From contig JAUVXJ010000008.1 in assembly GCA_030603665.1 (NCBI GenBank), forward strand, positions 30,900-94,899: 64,000 nucleotides of DNA, read 5' to 3'. Below the pieces are notes generated by a model. That model was not told the DNA's origin, ran no database searches, and saw only the letters and a program-made list of their open reading frames with translations. A program made the position numbers and the translations under genes. This DNA comes from Chloroflexota bacterium. Its GTDB lineage: Bacteria > Chloroflexota > Anaerolineae > UBA7937 > B3-Chlor. Positions within the stretch are counted from its first letter, which is position 1. Each line of letters starts with the position of its first letter. This document shows, piece by piece, positions 62,678-64,000 of this stretch.

Positions 62678-63547
62678 ATGGCGCAGGACTACGGCAGCCA
62701 GAGCATGGTCGATCCCCTGCGGCGGGTGCTTGTCAAGCGGCCTGACGCCGCGTTCGCTGTGGACGACCCTGCTCGATGGCACTACTCGGGCAAGCCAGAC
62801 CTGGAGATCGCTCAGCAGGAGCACGACGCGCTGGTGGGCATCCTGCGGGATGCCGGCGCAGAGGTGCTCTTCCACGACGAGACCCAGCTCCACCTAGCCG
62901 ACGCCATCTTCGTCCACGACCCCGCCCTCGTCACCGAGCAGGGCGTTGTGATCCTCAAGATGGGCAAGGAACTCCGCAGAGGCGAGGAGGCCGTGATCGC
63001 CCGGCGCTTCGAGGAGTTGGGTGTGCCCATTCTCTACGAACTGCACGGCGAGGCGCGGGCAGAAGGCGGTGACCTGCTGTGGATAGACCAAGACACCCTC
63101 GCTGTCGGCCAGGGTTTCCGCACGAATAGCGAGGGTCTCGGGCAGTTGCGAGAGGCGCTTGAGCCTCTGGGGGTGGGCATTCTCCCAGTTCCACTGCCCT
63201 ACTTCGGCGGCCCTGAGGCGTGCCTGCACCTGATGTCCTTGATCAGCATAGTGGATCACGACCTGGCGGTGGTGTATCCGCCTCTGCTGCCCGTGCCCTT
63301 CTGGCGATACCTCAGGGAGCGCGGCTTCCGTCTGGTCGAGGTGCCCGATGAGGAGTTCGAGACTATGGGACCCAACGTGCTCGCCGTGGCTCCCAGTAGG
63401 TGTGTGATGCTGGAGGGCAATCCTATCACCAAACGACGGCTAGAGGAAGACGGTTGTGAGGTGTCTACCTACGAGGGGAACGAGGTCTCCCTCAAGGCAG
63501 AGGGCGGCCCGACGTGTCTTACCAGACCGATATTGAGGTCGCCGTGA
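62678..63547 (+). CDS. dimethylarginine dimethylaminohydrolase-like amidinohydrolase
   Basis: 289 residues from ATG 62678, with GGGAGGGG five bases upstream. Guanidine-modifying fold: PDAAFAVDDPARWHYSGKPDL, FVHDPALVTEQGVVIL, HGEARAEGGDLLWID (acidic substrate site), ACLHLMSLISIVDHD (catalytic His) and a C-terminal GGPTCLTRP with nucleophile Cys about 10 residues from the end. It probably converts a modified arginine or related guanidine to a citrulline-type product. The M20 amidohydrolase starts 14 bases later. Confidence 0.9.
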   Translation: MAQDYGSQSMVDPLRRVLVKRPDAAFAVDDPARWHYSGKPDLEIAQQEHDALVGILRDAGAEVLFHDETQLHLADAIFVHDPALVTEQGVVILKMGKELRRGEEAVIARRFEELGVPILYELHGEARAEGGDLLWIDQDTLAVGQGFRTNSEGLGQLREALEPLGVGILPVPLPYFGGPEACLHLMSLISIVDHDLAVVYPPLLPVPFWRYLRERGFRLVEVPDEEFETMGPNVLAVAPSRCVMLEGNPITKRRLEEDGCEVSTYEGNEVSLKAEGGPTCLTRPILRSP

Positions 63548-63561
63548 GAGGTGGGAGATTG

Positions 63562-64000
63562 ATGAACGAAGTCGAAGAGCGGGTCCTGCAATCCATAGAC
63601 TTGGACGGCATGCTCGAGTACCTCTGTGACCTGATCGCTGTCCGCAGCCTCGTGGGTTATGAGACAGCGGGTCAGCAACACGTCGCCGCGCAGATGGAGA
63701 GGTGCGGTCTGGAGGTGGACGTCTGGGACCTAGACTTCGATGAGCTGAGCCAGCACCCTGCCTTCAGTATAGAGGAGGAGCGAGAGCGTGGGTTGGGAGT
63801 GGTTGGTGTCTGGGGTGAGGATGCAGGAGGGCGCAGCCTGATCCTGAACGGCCATGTGGATGTCGTTCCCGCAGGGGACGAGGACCTGTGGAACTACCCA
63901 CCGTGGCAGGGCACCGTCGCGGACGGAAGGGTGTACGGCCGCGGGGCGGCGGATATGAAGGGTGGGCTGTGCTGCGCCCTGTTCGCGGCGAAGGCCGTGC
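63562..64000 (+). CDS. M20 family metallopeptidase (ArgE/DapE type), N-terminal part
   Basis: The gene runs off the right edge; 146 codons are visible from ATG 63562 (GTGGGAG upstream). LILNGHVDVVPAG has the first metal ligands and VYGRGAADMKGGL the bridging Asp region of the M20 di-zinc amidohydrolases. Together with the DDAH-like gene it suggests degradation of acylated arginine-type compounds, but the substrate is not visible. Confidence 0.92.
   Translation, partial: MNEVEERVLQSIDLDGMLEYLCDLIAVRSLVGYETAGQQHVAAQMERCGLEVDVWDLDFDELSQHPAFSIEEERERGLGVVGVWGEDAGGRSLILNGHVDVVPAGDEDLWNYPPWQGTVADGRVYGRGAADMKGGLCCALFAAKAV

Overview
The window is 64 kb of GC-rich, gene-dense bacterial chromosome with no rRNA, tRNA, CRISPR array, transposase or phage gene that I can see. 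A Chloroflexota bacterium (Anaerolineae or Dehalococcoidia type) is the best guess. The reasons are the fused transaldolase/glucose-6-phosphate isomerase, a short GndA-type 6-phosphogluconate dehydrogenase, GH15, LCP and DUF4012 proteins, many Thr/Pro-rich lipoproteins, a translin-like protein and a membrane-anchored Cas4-like nuclease. This rests on gene content alone. Promoters of the form TTGANN-17-TATAAT are easy to see, and two of them (greA and a sigma factor) put the transcription start on the start codon itself, predicting leaderless mRNAs.

Region 1 (1-7,064, minus strand) holds two redox clusters. A translationally coupled trio encodes a mercuric-reductase-like flavoprotein, a Tes/MJ0619-like radical SAM protein and a SAM methyltransferase that runs off the left edge. 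Next come MsrPQ (periplasmic methionine sulfoxide reductase) and a Tat lipoprotein coupled to a peroxiredoxin-like protein. The peroxiredoxin-like gene is only complete if an in-frame TGA (6936-6938) is read as selenocysteine. It then has a UxxC active site and a SECIS-like hairpin at the right distance downstream.

Region 2 (7,203-21,767, minus strand) is a 12-gene run: glucokinase, NAD(P)HX epimerase, transketolase, GH15 glucoamylase/trehalase, transaldolase-PGI fusion, TauE-like exporter, HAD phosphatase, RpiA, Rpe, Gnd, Zwf and Pgl. Together these make a complete oxidative pentose phosphate cycle, from glucan or trehalose to NADPH and back to glucose-6-phosphate. Many stop/start junctions overlap, so it is probably one operon.

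Region 3 (21,874-26,544, minus strand) has a discoidin-type lipoprotein, a DUF1059 protein, a zinc-finger anti-sigma-like protein with its sigma factor, a glutaredoxin-thioredoxin reductase fusion, a probably frameshifted hypothetical gene and a Rieske protein.

Region 4 (26,855-36,932, mainly plus) carries greA-lysS, serS, an S2P-type protease with CBS domains, a DHH phosphoesterase, a thioesterase (minus), a DUF4405 membrane protein and two tandem LCP proteins.

Region 5 (36,950-42,398) is the most suggestive regulatory module. An acetate-type CoA-transferase fused to a Pat-like GNAT acetyltransferase overlaps a response-regulator-receiver/histone-deacetylase (AcuC-like) fusion. Both converge on acetyl-CoA synthetase, whose acetylatable lysine motif is intact. 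It looks like a rearranged acuA-acuC-acsA switch with a phosphorylation input.

Region 6 (42,601-64,000) contains remnants (DegV, alpha/beta hydrolase), surface proteins (HExxH membrane protein, DUF4012, GEVED plus glycosidase-like), a flippase-like protein, GT2, MutM, ComEA-like, DUF2461, a PHP-domain lipoprotein, translin-like plus split Cas4-like genes, a sugar-binding lipoprotein, a DUF697 GTPase, a tandem GNAT, a diacylglycerol-kinase-like protein, a PKD-type lipoprotein, a DDAH-like amidinohydrolase and the start of an M20 peptidase.
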